Assembly: GCA_025200525.1 (NCBI GenBank)
Contig: CM045759.1
Coordinates: forward strand, 496,001-560,000
Direction: 5' to 3'
DNA length: 64,000 nt
Source of the DNA: Camellia lanceoleosa
Lineage: Eukaryota; Streptophyta; Magnoliopsida; Ericales; Theaceae
The position numbers and the translations under genes are program-made. The notes beneath the pieces are model-generated. The model was not told the origin of the DNA, did no database searches, and saw only the letters and a list, made by a program, of their open reading frames with translations. Numbering within the stretch: position 1 is the stretch's first letter; each line of letters opens with the position of its first letter. Shown here piece after piece: positions 1 through 11,200 of this stretch.

Positions 1-413
1 CCATGAAAAAAGAAAAGTAATAAGTCACATACAACCCTCAATCTAGAGGTAAAAAATAATGGAATCCCCTTGAAGCGAGGAGAGACCGAATCCCAAAAAG
101 AAGACGAATAACAAATTTTGTCACATAAGCCCCCAAGATCTTCATGCTTATCCTCAAAGACTCTTGTATTTATTTCTAACCAAATGACCAAAGAAAAACT
201 GCTTTCCTATTTGAGAAGAATAATTGGGAAATATTGAGATTAAAGCATGTCAAATTTGCTTCAGTGTCCAAATAAAATAACCTGATCCTTTCTGTTTTGA
301 TAAGTTTGAAAGTGAGAATATTTGGTAGATAAATAAAGACACAGTTTGTTACGTATATGTTTTGACAAAATTACTTTTCAATCTATGTGCTACATATATA
401 ATATATATATAAG

Positions 414-586
414 GTTTTTATATATCACCTAAATATTTCACTGCAATTCTTCAACTCCTATGTGGTTTTTCATGTGGCGTTGTAAGTCTCACTATTTCTT
501 AAATATGGTGGTTCTTATTCATACACATGGTTTTTGTTGTAGGAATACACCTATGAGGTGAAATAAATCTGGTGACAAATAGCATT
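414..586. mobile_element. MITE, family A (terminal TATATATCACC...GGTGAYAAATAGCAT), copy 1
   Basis: The left end reads ...TATATATCACCTAAATATTTCAC and the right end GTGAAATAAATCTGGTGACAAATAGCAT; the right end reverse-complemented resembles the left end, giving imperfect terminal inverted repeats of about 28 bp. Three more copies are in this window (23904-24252, 63049-63201, 63223 to the right edge) and share internal words such as CTCCTATGTGG and GAATACACAT. It has no coding capacity. The superfamily is not clear from sequence alone. Confidence 0.7.
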
Positions 587-704
587 TCTCAATTTTATAT
601 AACCTATCCTTAACATATTTGTTTTCTACTATTTTTGTCCTCATTTGTCATACGTACCTATATCTTGTATCCATATCCATGCTTGGTTAGTTGGACTTGT
701 TTGA

Positions 705-736
<32 letters not shown>

Positions 737-738
737 CA
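705..738. repeat. Compound (TC)n(TA)n microsatellite
   Basis: About nine TC units pass directly into about eight TA units. Simple-sequence repeat, probably length-polymorphic. Confidence 0.9.
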
Positions 739-851
739 CACTATTATTAGAAGTGAACAACTCACTTTGGTGTCCAAACTTAGGTGGCTGCTCCTTATGC
801 CACATGTCCTCATTTTCCTATTTGTAAAGAAAAAAAGAGAGTAGATAATTG

Positions 852-922
852 ACAAGAATAGGACTCAAACCTTGGACCTTAGATTTAATAAATGAGGCTC
901 TTACCACTTGCATAACACACCA
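852..922 (-). mobile_element. tRNA-derived SINE-like fragment
   Basis: On the minus strand a box-A-like AAGTGGTAAGAGC is followed about 30 bp later by a box-B-like GGTTTGAGTCC, the internal Pol III promoter layout of plant SINEs. No clear tail or target duplication was seen, so this may be only a SINE head. Confidence 0.35.
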
Positions 923-1195
923 TATATAGTAGAAGTTTCGTTTTAATTTACTTATTTTAATTGCACACGCATCTCGTGTGCCAACTATTAATATATATAT
1001 ATGTATGTGTGTGTATGTATTGTTGTTATATAGATATATGGTTTCAAAGTTTTTATCGTTTGGATTGTCTTGATAAGTAACACGAAGAAGCATAGACACC
1101 GACGCATAATACGACATAGACATATTGAAACAAATTTTCAAAATATGTAGGACACGACACATGCAGGACATGTGCAAAATATATAATTATATACA

Positions 1196-3541
1196 TTTAT
1201 CTCCCCTTCTTTTTATTATGGTTATGGAGGCGTTTAGTAGATTGTTGACTCGGGCTGTGCGGGGTGGTTTGTTGGAAGGCTTTTGGGTAAGGACTGTGCA
1301 GGAGGATCCGTTTGTGGTTTCTCATCTTTTGTATGCGGATGATGCTTTGATTTTCTGTGGTGCTAAGCTGGAGCAATTGGCTCACTTACGTTGTGTTTTG
1401 CTATGTTTTGAGGCGGGCTCGACGCTTAAGGTGAACTTGGAAAAGTCGGAATTGATTCCTGTCGGGGATGTGGATCAACATCTAACCTTGGCGACTGTTT
1501 GGGTCTGCCGTTGCGGGCTTCTTTTAAGGTTAAGAGAGTGTGGAATGGAGTGATTGAGAGGGTTCAATGGTGGCTGGCAAAGTGGAAGAGGCAGTATTTG
1601 TCTAAGTGGGGAGATTAACTTTGGTGAAGATTGTGTTGGACAGCATTCCGACTTATTTTATGTCGGTTAATGTCATTCCGGTATTGGTGGCGCGTTGTTT
1701 GGAGAAGTTGCAACGGGATTTTTTGTGGAGGGGGGGTTAGGAGGAGTTTCGTTATCATTTAGTTAGTTGGGAGCGGGTTTGTTGGTCAAAGGAGGTAAGG
1801 GGTTTGGGGGTGCGGAGGTTGTGCACTGTTAATTAAGCTCTGTTGGGGAAGTGGTTGTGGAGGTTTGCCTAAGAGAGGGAAAAATTGTGGCGTCGAGTGG
1901 TGGCTGTAAAGTATGGAATGGGTTGGGGGGAATGGAGTACAGGAAGTGTGGGTGGGTCGCATGGGTGTGGGTTGTGGAAACGAAATTGGCTAGGCAGGGA
2001 GGAGTTTTGGGAACAAATTCGGTTTTAAGTGGGTTTGAGAGAGAGGGTGCGGTTTTGATAGGATCGGTGGTGTTGTGAGGAGGTTTTGCAAGTTTGGTTC
2101 TTGTTGATTTTTCGCTTGGCAATGGATCCGGAGGCGGTTGTGGCTTCTTATTGTTGGGGGGGGGGGGGTGTTGGAGTAAGGGGTTTGTGTGGTTTGGGAT
2201 CTTGTTCTTCGCTGATAGGTTCATGATTGGGAGGTTGGTCAATTGTTACTCATTGACTTTTCTTTATGGGTTGCAAGTAGGGGTCACGGGGGAGGATGGT
2301 TTGGTTTGGGATGGGGTGGGGTGGGGTGTGGTGGGTTGGGTTTGGTTCTAAGGGTGTTTTCTTAATTTCTTCTTATTATTGGGGTTTGTGTGGAGGTGTG
2401 GCGGTGGAATTCCCTTGGCGGTGGATTTGGGTTACTGATGTCCTATCCAAGGTGGCATTTTTGGTTTGGACAACTGTTATGCATAATCCTTACTATTGAT
2501 AATTTGGTTCGCCATGGGCATGTTTTGGTTAATTGTTGTTGTATGTGTCAGTGTTATTAAAGATGATAGGCGCACCAAGGCGTCAAGATCTCCTGGGGCT
2601 TAGGCTCAAGGCATAAGGCGAGGCGCAGGCTTCACCGAAGTGAGGCGCACCTTGTATGGGAAAAAAAATATAATTTAATATAAGTAAATAATTTAGAATT
2701 CAACATAAACAAAATGAAATGTTAAACATTTAGTGTTTTTTAGAGATTAGGAATTAGGGCTAATTTTTCTTCTATCATTGATTTGGGGTTGAAAATGCCT
2801 AATGTATTGGCATCTGTAATAAGAGTAGGGATCTTCTGTAGCTGCATCATATTAAATCAATGGTTAGATTTTAAACAAAACCAATTAAAGCAACAATGAA
2901 AAAAGCCCTCAAGATGCAAGCCTTGGGCCAATCAGGCGCCTTATCAGAGTCGTCTGGCCTGGAACATTACAAGGCACAAACCTTGGGATTAGATGGGACT
3001 TCGGCCTAGGCGCGACTTATCGAAGTCGCCTGGTCTGGAATACTACAAGGCATAAATCTTGGGCCTGGATGGGATTTGGGCCTAGGCGCGCCTTTAATAA
3101 CACTTATGCGTTGATGCGGAGTCAGTGGATCACTTGCTTATTCAGTGTCCGGTGGCTTCTAGGTTGTGGGCTCTTATTTTTACTACCTTTGGTGTTCAGT
3201 GGGTGCAAATGAAGGGGGTGTTGGAGGTTCTCTGGTGTTGGGGCGTTGAGAGGCTTGGGATTTGGCTCCTTTATGTTTAATGTAGTTGCTTTGGTTGGAG
3301 CGGAACCGTCGAATTTTTCAAGAGGTTGCTTGTTTGGTATCTTGGTTAGAGAGGAGATTTCTTCAAGTTCTGTGTGGTTGGGTATTTGGGGAGGTGGATC
3401 TCGATTTGTTTACCTTTTTAGATTTCATAAATGATGTGATTGGTTGAGTGCTCCCTTTGGGGGTTTTGATTTGTATTCTTTTTAACATCTTCTTGATGCT
3501 TTTGGTTCTATATAATTTATTTTATTTATCAAAAAAAAAAA
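1196..3541 (+). mobile_element. 5'-truncated L1-type LINE (reverse transcriptase remnant)
   Basis: Starts inside the reverse transcriptase at LSPLLF. Next come MEAFSRLLTRA, then VSHLLYADDALIF with the catalytic YADD at 1332-1343. Later frames show thumb-region remnants and a C-terminal zinc-knuckle (CCCMC near 2535, then [17 protein letters not shown] at 3118-3170). It ends with TTTATTTATC plus poly-A at 3531-3541, the same tail as the LINE at 26,820. Many frameshifts and stops make it a dead copy. A 555-bp element (2550-3104) is inserted inside the zinc-knuckle, exactly between its two cysteine/histidine halves. Confidence 0.85.
2550..3104. mobile_element. hAT-like nonautonomous element nested in LINE
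   Basis: The ends form a perfect 13-bp inverted repeat, AGTGTTATTAAAG at 2550-2562 and CTTTAATAACACT at 3092-3104. The flanks TATGTGTC / TATGCGTT (6 of 8 identical) look like a decayed 8-bp target duplication, which suggests hAT. The interior has repeated AGGCGC / GCGCC words at both ends (GGCGCACCAAGGCG on the left, GGCCTAGGCGCGCC on the right) and two similar ~65-bp GC-rich blocks near 2,905-3,090. Removing the element rejoins the LINE zinc-knuckle. Confidence 0.75.
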
Positions 3542-3989
3542 GAGTCAAAGATAGTAATTTTTTTAAGTGTAAAGGTGGAAAAAATGTATAATTTTACATT
3601 GTTTTTGTTTTATCATTGGATTACAAGTTATTTATTCAAACTCGTAAAGTATTTCATATGTTTCAAAGTGTTGGGAATTGTCTGACGAGTGTCATGTCAT
3701 GTCTGTGTCGGACATGACATGTTATCTTTTTAGAAGTGTCCTTGTTTCTTATAGTAGACATAAAGGAGGAGGTAGGTCATAGGAGTGGGTGGAATGGTTG
3801 GGTGTGTGTGGTGGTCTGTGTGGGAGTGATCTCTCTCTTTCATAATATGCTTGTCAGAAACGATTCTTCCTAGCTGTGTTGATAAGGTTTTGAAAAGTTT
3901 TCCATGTTTTCACTTCCTTTTAGCTCGAGTTGATTTTGTCAATCTTAATGCTTATTGGACCTTTCATGTATTTTTTCCTCTGATTTCAG

Positions 3990-5201
3990 ACAGTGCGAAA
4001 GAGGTCAATCAGCAATCAGTTTCTGGAGAGGCAAATCAAGTGTCAACTTTGGCTGGAGAACAGAGGTCTATACCCGTGGACTATTTTATAGTCTGCTGCA
4101 TTTTCCCCTTTCTTGTGCGAAACATTTACTGCATCCATTTTCCCCCTTTTGTTCTTCTGTGCGTGGCATGTGTGAAAATATCTTGGCTGGTATGAATTAT
4201 GAGAATATCTTTACTTCTATCATCCAGGCCTGTATGTGCACCATTTTCTGGTATGTTTTGTTCATTGAACATATTCTTATCAGTTGGATGGTGGAGGTTT
4301 TCTCTGGTATCATACATATTGTGTTAGGTAAATATACTTCATCTGGTGTTATTAGATCAGATGTGTGTTCAGATCTAGTCCATTGACAGGCCAAGATGTG
4401 TTCTAACAGTATGCATAACTGCATGAGTCTGTTTCATATGTTTGTTTGGTCTATAGTTTTTTTGAAAAATTATTTTTAATCAGACATGTTTTTCATTTCT
4501 TGGGACCACTATCCTGGTAGTTTGCCTGAAACTGATGCTGACGAGCCAGAACAAATTAGCAAGCCATTGGGAGCAAGGGGAACTATTACAACAGCCTTAG
4601 CAAATGCTGGGCATACTTTGGAAGGAGCTGAGGCAGACCTTGTTTTAAATCCACTCCGACTTGCATTTGAGACAAAGAACATGAAAGTCATAGAGCTGGC
4701 GTTGGATTGTCTACATGTACGTGCTTCTTTTGATTGTCATACTTGAGTTTGAAAAGTTTTTGCTTCTCGAGTCATCTTCTTTATGATCCTTATGTTTGGT
4801 ATGATGAAGTTGACGATCTTCTGAAATCCCATTATGTATTAAAAAACTTAGGTCTGCACTAACTGATAATTTGCTGAAACTTACAATGCATGTATCAGAT
4901 TCATTGTTGGTACTAACTTATTTTGATTAAATTCTGTGAGCACAGAAACTCATAGCATATGATCATTTAGAGGGTGATCCTGGTCTAGATGATGGTTCAC
5001 TATTTACAGACATTCTTAACATGGTTTGCAGTTGTGTGGATAATTCATCATCTGACAGGTATATGTCTTTGTTTGTTTGGAAGTGTAATATTATATATGT
5101 AGTTTCCCCTAAATGTAACTTTTGAGGAAATATGGCATGCAGTACTATTTTGCAAGTGTTGAAGGTGCTTCTTACTGCTGTAGCATCCACCAAATTCAGA
5201 G
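3990..5201 (+). CDS. BIG5: BIG5 exons 2-5: N-terminal DCB region
   Basis: Four exons (3990-4065, 4521-4716, 4946-5058, 5143-5201). Exon 2 is variable and Gln/Ser-rich; the conserved part starts in exon 3 with [19 protein letters not shown] and [10 protein letters not shown], then [16 protein letters not shown] and [15 protein letters not shown]. This is the start of the dimerisation/cyclophilin-binding (DCB) domain of large ARF-GEFs. Codon phases fit: exon 2 ends AG, completed to Ser by the first T of exon 3; exon 4 ends AG and exon 5 starts with T. The exon 2 donor (GTCTAT) is weak, so its exact 3' end is the least certain junction of the gene. Confidence 0.88.
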
Positions 5202-8200
5202 GTATGTCGCAATGGTTAGAACAGTAGTATTTTTTGGTGTTCTGTTTAATCTTCTGAACTGAGTGTTGTATACGCTGTTTTCAATGTGACTTGCTGACAA
5301 TTATGTGTTAAAAGGGTAAATATGATGTTTTGTTTCATCTGTTCTGTTATGTGTTACTAGAAAACGCTAATACCCTAGCGAATTAAATCTTCATATGCAC
5401 ATTCCGAAGCATGATACACTTATGTTCCAAAATGGTAAATTTAGTGATCCGTAGTGATCACAAAAGTTTTTTTTTTCCAATGTATCTCCTTAAATGTCAG
5501 CTTAGGAGGAAAAAAAATCAAATATTATGAACTAAAATCTAAGGTGAGTAAAGTTTTGACGAGACAAAAATATCAAAAATGAAAAAAATACATTTTATTG
5601 GATGCCTAATAATAGTTAAAAGAAAATTACTCTAAAGTACCTTAAATACTTAAGTGTAATATAGACAAGTCTACCCCTATCGTACCACATTTAAGATCGT
5701 GTGGTGTACCACGTTCCCGTTCCCGTTCCACATACCATAATGATTCACGTTCCAGGTAGGTAACATAGGTTTTGATGTGGATTTATTATACTCTTTGCTA
5801 CTTCTATTCTGAACTACCTACTATTTTTTTTTTTTAGTTTTTGTTTTGCGAGGACACTTTGTCACACCCCAGATTGCTAAACCTGGTGGAGTAAACTAGA
5901 TTAAGATGATTAAATAATATAATCCAAATTAACACGAGATGAGTCAACTCATCAGTTGACTGAAAGGTTGGTGAGATTCAACAACCATAGACAAGTTTGC
6001 GGAAACATTTTAAGTTTGAAATTCATTGTTTTTAATCTGATTCCAATTCCGTTAAATTGGGTAATCGGTAAATGTGCCAAACCCATTTTTCACTTCAAAA
6101 CTCACAAAGCCTTGTTGGTTTTAGATAAAAAAAGGTAAATTGATTATTGGGGCAGATTCAAAATCAAATCTGTCCGATTTTAGTTAATTGATGTAAAATG
6201 GCCTAAAAGAGCTTTGAATTGGTCTTCGGACAACTTGATGCATATAGGATTATTTTATATGACACCTAAGGCCTCTTTTGTTAACGCTTTTAGTTTACAA
6301 AAAACAAGCAACAGATTTTTGTTTATTTTTTGTGAAAAACAAAGCATAAAACTTGTTTGATGTACAAAAATATTTTGAAAACAAATAAAAATAAAATAGA
6401 GAAATATATTTGATGAGTTATTGGAGTTGGTGCTTGGAGATGGAGGGTGGACGGATGTGGTGACCGGTAGTGGCACTGGCAGGTGGCCGGAGGTGTTTGC
6501 CGGAGTTAGTGGTCAGATGTTGCCGGAGGTCATGAGGTGGCCGAAGATCACAACGGTGATTGCCCTCACGCCGTAGAGCCGCGGGAGGGTGGCGAGGTGT
6601 CTGCCGGAATTAGTGGTCAGATGTTGCCGGAGGTCATGAGGTGGCCGAAGATCACGACGGTGACCGCCCTCATGCCGTAGAGTTGCGGGAGGTTGGCTGG
6701 AGCTCGTCACCCACCAGCGGTGGAGGTGGTAGTGGGTGGTGGCCGAAAGTGATGGGTGAGATTAGAAAGTGAAAACTTATTTTAAAAACAAGTGGAAACA
6801 CTTTTTGTGATGTTTGAAAACATTTCATTTTTTTGAAAATGAAAACAATATACCAAACAAGTTTTCGTTTTCAGTTTCCGAAAAAAATGAATGAAAATAG
6901 AAAACAACAAATAAAAACATTAACAAAAACGATCAAACAATCCTTAGAGGACAGTGCTGTTCTTAACCTGCGCAGATTCAATGAAAATTTCTTACTTTTG
7001 AAAACCAACAGTGAAATTTTACAAATATGTTAGAAACAGTGTAATTTCCGATTTCCTCTTATTCTTCACTTTAAAACTGGGTTTATTGAATCTTCAATTA
7101 CACGACTAAACGTGGCAAAATTTCTTGGGTTGTTTGAGATCATAACTTCATAGAATTTCATGGTTTTAATTTCGATCCACTTTCATTTATCACTCTCAAA
7201 CTCCCCACTCACCAAAATGAAACACGTGCCACTTTGGTATTCCTACTATTTTGCATCCTACCACATCCACCATATATCAAGTTACATACCCAAATATAAA
7301 GCATATAACTACCTATTACATGTTACAATTCCAAATCAAAACTTATAATCAAAATGGGCTGTCAAGGCTTAATCCAAGTGAGGCAAGCTTCCAATCACCA
7401 CATAGGGGTAAGTCTCCAATACTTCAAGTCCTCAAGATTGAACCTGAAAATTGTAGGGGTGAGCATGACGTCTCCATAGGAATATCAACTAACAGCCTAA
7501 ATATCAGAACTTACATGATCAGTGATGCAATGCTTCACATAATTAATTTCATTCCATTTTTTATCTTGAGACTTAAAATTAATCACTTTTACTTTTCTTG
7601 AACTTTGAACTCACCCAAACTTGTACAAGTATACAAAGCATTCCAAGATCCATAAGTCTTGAACAAATTATCGAATTCCTTAAACTCATTAACTGAAATT
7701 CAATAAGTCCAGGGGTTGGCCTAGTGGATGAGGTGCTCCCTTACTAGGTGTGGTGCCTGGGTTCGAGTCTTACTTGCTGCGTGATGTAGCTTTTTTTTTT
7801 CCCCCTTCCCCTTTTCCCCTCTTGCTCCTGCTGAATTTTTATTTTCTTAATAACAAATGTTGAATTCAAGGACAAAAATTTCCCAAATTCGATGGTATAA
7901 TCCGACTTTGCCAAGCCTCAAATCTCAAGTTGTGCACTAATAACTTGGTGACACTCTTGAGTCCCTAACCAATTCAAATATTTGGGCTACTAATCCAAGC
8001 GACTATGAGTACCAATCCCGCTCTCAGGTTTACGGTCTTACACCGATGGACAAACTCGATATTCATATTAATTTCTGGTCACACAACTCACACAAAACAA
8101 CTTACACAAAGTGGTCAAATTGGCTCACAATAAATGATCTTGAGTCCAAGCTACTAATCCAAACCAAACCAAACCAAACCAAATCAAGCCTTAAGTCTCA

Positions 8201-11200
8201 TCAAATGGGGTCGGCTACATGAATCCTTCTTCTCCACGCGGCTCTATCAAAGGCCATTTCGTTAGTCAAATTAAGTAGATTCATATCTTTATTTACAACG
8301 CTAGCCAACGTTTATCTTCTTAATATTGGCTCAAATTCAAGCACTAGGCTTCAACCTCAAACTTTAATTTTAGTAATATATCAACTCAAAATTAAAGTTT
8401 CTTGGCTTAGTGAAATTTCTCATTTTCATCCTTCATTCATTTTTCTAGTAACTTAACTTTGTAAAACTTCTTTGGTCAAGTATCCCAATTTGGCCACTTT
8501 AATAGTTTCACCCAATTGGCTACTTTTTTAATTAAACCATCACTTTCATGTTTCATAACATTCTGCTTTTCAAACTTTACTGAAGAGGCCAAATTATTCT
8601 CATAGACATCTTGTTACTTCAATTTCTTCTACACATTAACTCACTTTTTGTAGTCATAATCCTCAGTGTATTCATATGTAAAATTTTCAAGAGAGCTTTA
8701 CAAAACCAAATACTATCTCAAGTAGTCTAATGAAACTAATAAAAATCACAACAAATCATATATTTTTGAAAACCATTCGTAATTCACTTAAAGTTTCAAT
8801 TTCTTTCACTTAGCCCATGAGTCACAAACATACTCATTTTGCCCATGCTTTTCAAACATACCCTACTCTTGGCATTTTGCAACTCATCCAATTTATCACA
8901 TGTTCATATACTACAAATATCTTTCTGATCCTAATTTGAAGGTATCTACCATTTATGCATAGAACCCCAAATTTTCATACTAGCAACATTCTTACATATT
9001 AGGGGTGAATCAATACCAATAATAATATCATATGCTTCAAGAAAAAGGATAAAAAGATAGCCACATGCTGAACAACCTCAACCATTTCTAATGTTCATGC
9101 TAGAACAACCTCCTTGAAACTATACAAAAACCTGACACATGCTTTTCATTCTTTTATATTTAGACCTAAACATGGAGTCTAGCATTAATTTCTAGGGATT
9201 AACCTACCTTTTCAAAGCTTTACCAAATTTAACAATTTCAAGAGGGGAAGAGGAGAGGTGGGCTTTGCTTCAAGTTGGAGAAGTTCTACTCCAAAAACTG
9301 AGCTCCAAGTGCTCCAATGGAAGCTTCAAGTTGCTTCAAGCTCCTCCAATGGCTTCTTCAGACCTGCAAGGAGCTCCCACTTGCAAGAGGTCAAGGGTAT
9401 AGGAGTGGGATAAGATGTATAGGGGTTGTTCTTGCACTATTAGAGCAAGGGGGTGTAAAGTAAATTAAGCAAGGGGATGGGTCTTGGGTCTCTTGGTGTG
9501 TTTAAGCAATGGACATGTGCCTACCCCAAGTGTGCAAAGTGTGTTAGTCTTAAAAAATTAAAAAGGATAAAAATAGATGTTTGGATATGCATTCGACACA
9601 GGCACATCACCTCCTGAGACGTGTTTGTGCTTCTTAGTTAGATCCACATCCCAAGTTTTCTTTTTATGAAATTGTATCTCTCGATTGCCAGTATTCCATT
9701 CATGCTTCATACTTCGCCTTGACTGATATATATATTTCTGACTTGACTGATATAAAGAGAGAGTGGCAGATGTCAATAGTTAAGCCTTGTTCTTTGCTTG
9801 TAGAGATCTATTGTACTTTTATATATGCATTAATGGAACCTTATTTTTTGGGTAGAACGGAAAATACAATAAGGGAACCTTCTAAACTATTTCCATCCAG
9901 CAGAGATTATAACATTCTGTAAGTTCTATTACTATAATCATTAAACTTTTGGAAATTAGAAAATTCAACAATTTTCTTTGAAATTGTCAATATAACTTCA
10001 GCTACGAAGTATACTGTGTTCCGTCTTTATGCATGTAGGTCCCATGTACAGTAACTCTAAATATCTTTTCTTGTGGTGTGGTCTGCTTTGTAGAGGAGCC
10101 ATGATATTAGGTTGCAGTAGGTTGCCTTTATGTTTCCTTATGAATGGTCAATCCTAGATAAAATGTCACATGTGGTTTCTTCTGCAACCAATTTTTGTGA
10201 TTTACTAATTTCTGACATTAGTTTTACTAAAATTTTATGATCAGTGTACGAAAAATTTTGACCAAATATTAATTTTCTGTTCAACTTATTGACGTGCAGT
10301 TCATGGAGAACCATTACTTGGAGTAATCAGAGTATGCTATAACATTGCTCTTAACAGGTGATGGTAAAATTTTTCTCAATGTTAATATAATGTCAACTTC
10401 AAGCAAAGCTGATACGATCTTGTTTGGATTTTTAGCAAGAGTCCCATAAACCAAGCAACGTCAAAGGCAATGTTAACCCAAATGATCAGCATCATATTCA
10501 GGCGAATGGAAACTGATCTGGTTTGGAAAGCAAAACTTCATCTTGCAAATATTGTTGTTTTTTCTGATGCATGAGGAGATGAAACAATATAGATGCATCC
10601 ACATCTGTATTCTAGAATTTTTCTAATGTCTCCTAGGTAATTCAGGTCTCTGCCACATCACTTAAAGAAGCTGCTTCAGAAAATAATACCAACTCAAAAG
10701 TAGAAGAGACTGCTTTAGATGACCAGAATGACAAAGGAATGACTTTGGGAGATGCACTTTCTATGAATCAAGTCAAAGGCACATCTCTTGCATCTGTTGA
10801 GGAACTTCAGAATCTTGCTGGGGGTGCTGATATAAAGGTACTGCTCTTCACCATCCATATTCCATGCACATCTGTTCAAGAGACTTTCCTTGCAGCCTGC
10901 TAGTAATGTGCCAAGCTTTCATATGTGTGTTGGGTGTAATTTGCTACTATGCTTTGTTATGCCATTCCATTTTTCATGAGGTGGTAGTCTTCTGTGTTTT
11001 ATAGGGTTTAGAAGCTGTTCTTGACAAGGCTGTGCATCTTGAAGATGGTGAAAAGATAGTGAGGTACAAAAACATTGCTGAAAGTCCATTTTATATGTTC
11101 TGTGTTTCACATTAAATTTATGCTACTTAGGGTTAATTATAATATGTTTTTATCTTTTGGGGTTCTTGGAACTGTAAATCATTAATAGAGGGATTGACCT

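Larger units (their letters stand above)
1079..3757. mobile_element. Degenerate hAT-like family B copy, split by a LINE
   Basis: The left part (1079-1195: CGAAGAAGCATAGACACCGACG, GGACACGACAC) and the right part (3542-3757: GTGTCGGACATGACATG, ending GTCCTTGTTTCTTATAG) resemble the two ends of the CTATGAAGCAC...GTGCTTCATAG elements found intact elsewhere in this window. The LINE at 1196-3541 separates them. The two 8-bp flanks do not match clearly, so the reconstruction is tentative. Confidence 0.35.
1..3989. other. Left-edge sequence, probably BIG5 intron 1
   Basis: No BIG5 first exon was found here: no open frame has the expected short N-terminal block, and exon 2 opens in phase 1 after a CAG acceptor at 3987-3989. 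The stretch is therefore most likely intron 1 of BIG5. It holds the transposon remnants listed separately (MITE at 414-586, LINE at 1196-3541 with a nested element, hAT-like ends) plus a TC/TA microsatellite. 1-410 shows nothing recognisable. Confidence 0.6.
5202..10299. other. BIG5 intron 5 (5.1 kb)
   Basis: Besides the elements listed separately (5355-5830, 6265-6955, 7704-7862, 8158-8330, 9575-9637) this intron is AT-rich, with no open frame that matches a known family. 8,330-9,540 holds CTCAA/CAAACT-rich and CTTCAAGCTCC-rich stretches that look like old retroelement or satellite debris but could not be assigned. Confidence 0.7.

Noticed and set aside
1..3989. BIG5 first exon inside the window
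   Set aside because: No conserved short N-terminal block with an ATG and a phase-1 donor was found; the exon most likely lies to the left.
3851..4195. 114-codon frame over BIG5 exon 2 as a separate gene or as exon 2 itself
   Set aside because: The frame begins in intron sequence; only 3990-4065 is bounded by a proper acceptor and matches BIG5, and the next exon joins in phase.
7704..7790. tRNA gene
   Set aside because: Box A and box B are present but the acceptor stem does not pair and a retroposon-like tail follows; it is a SINE.
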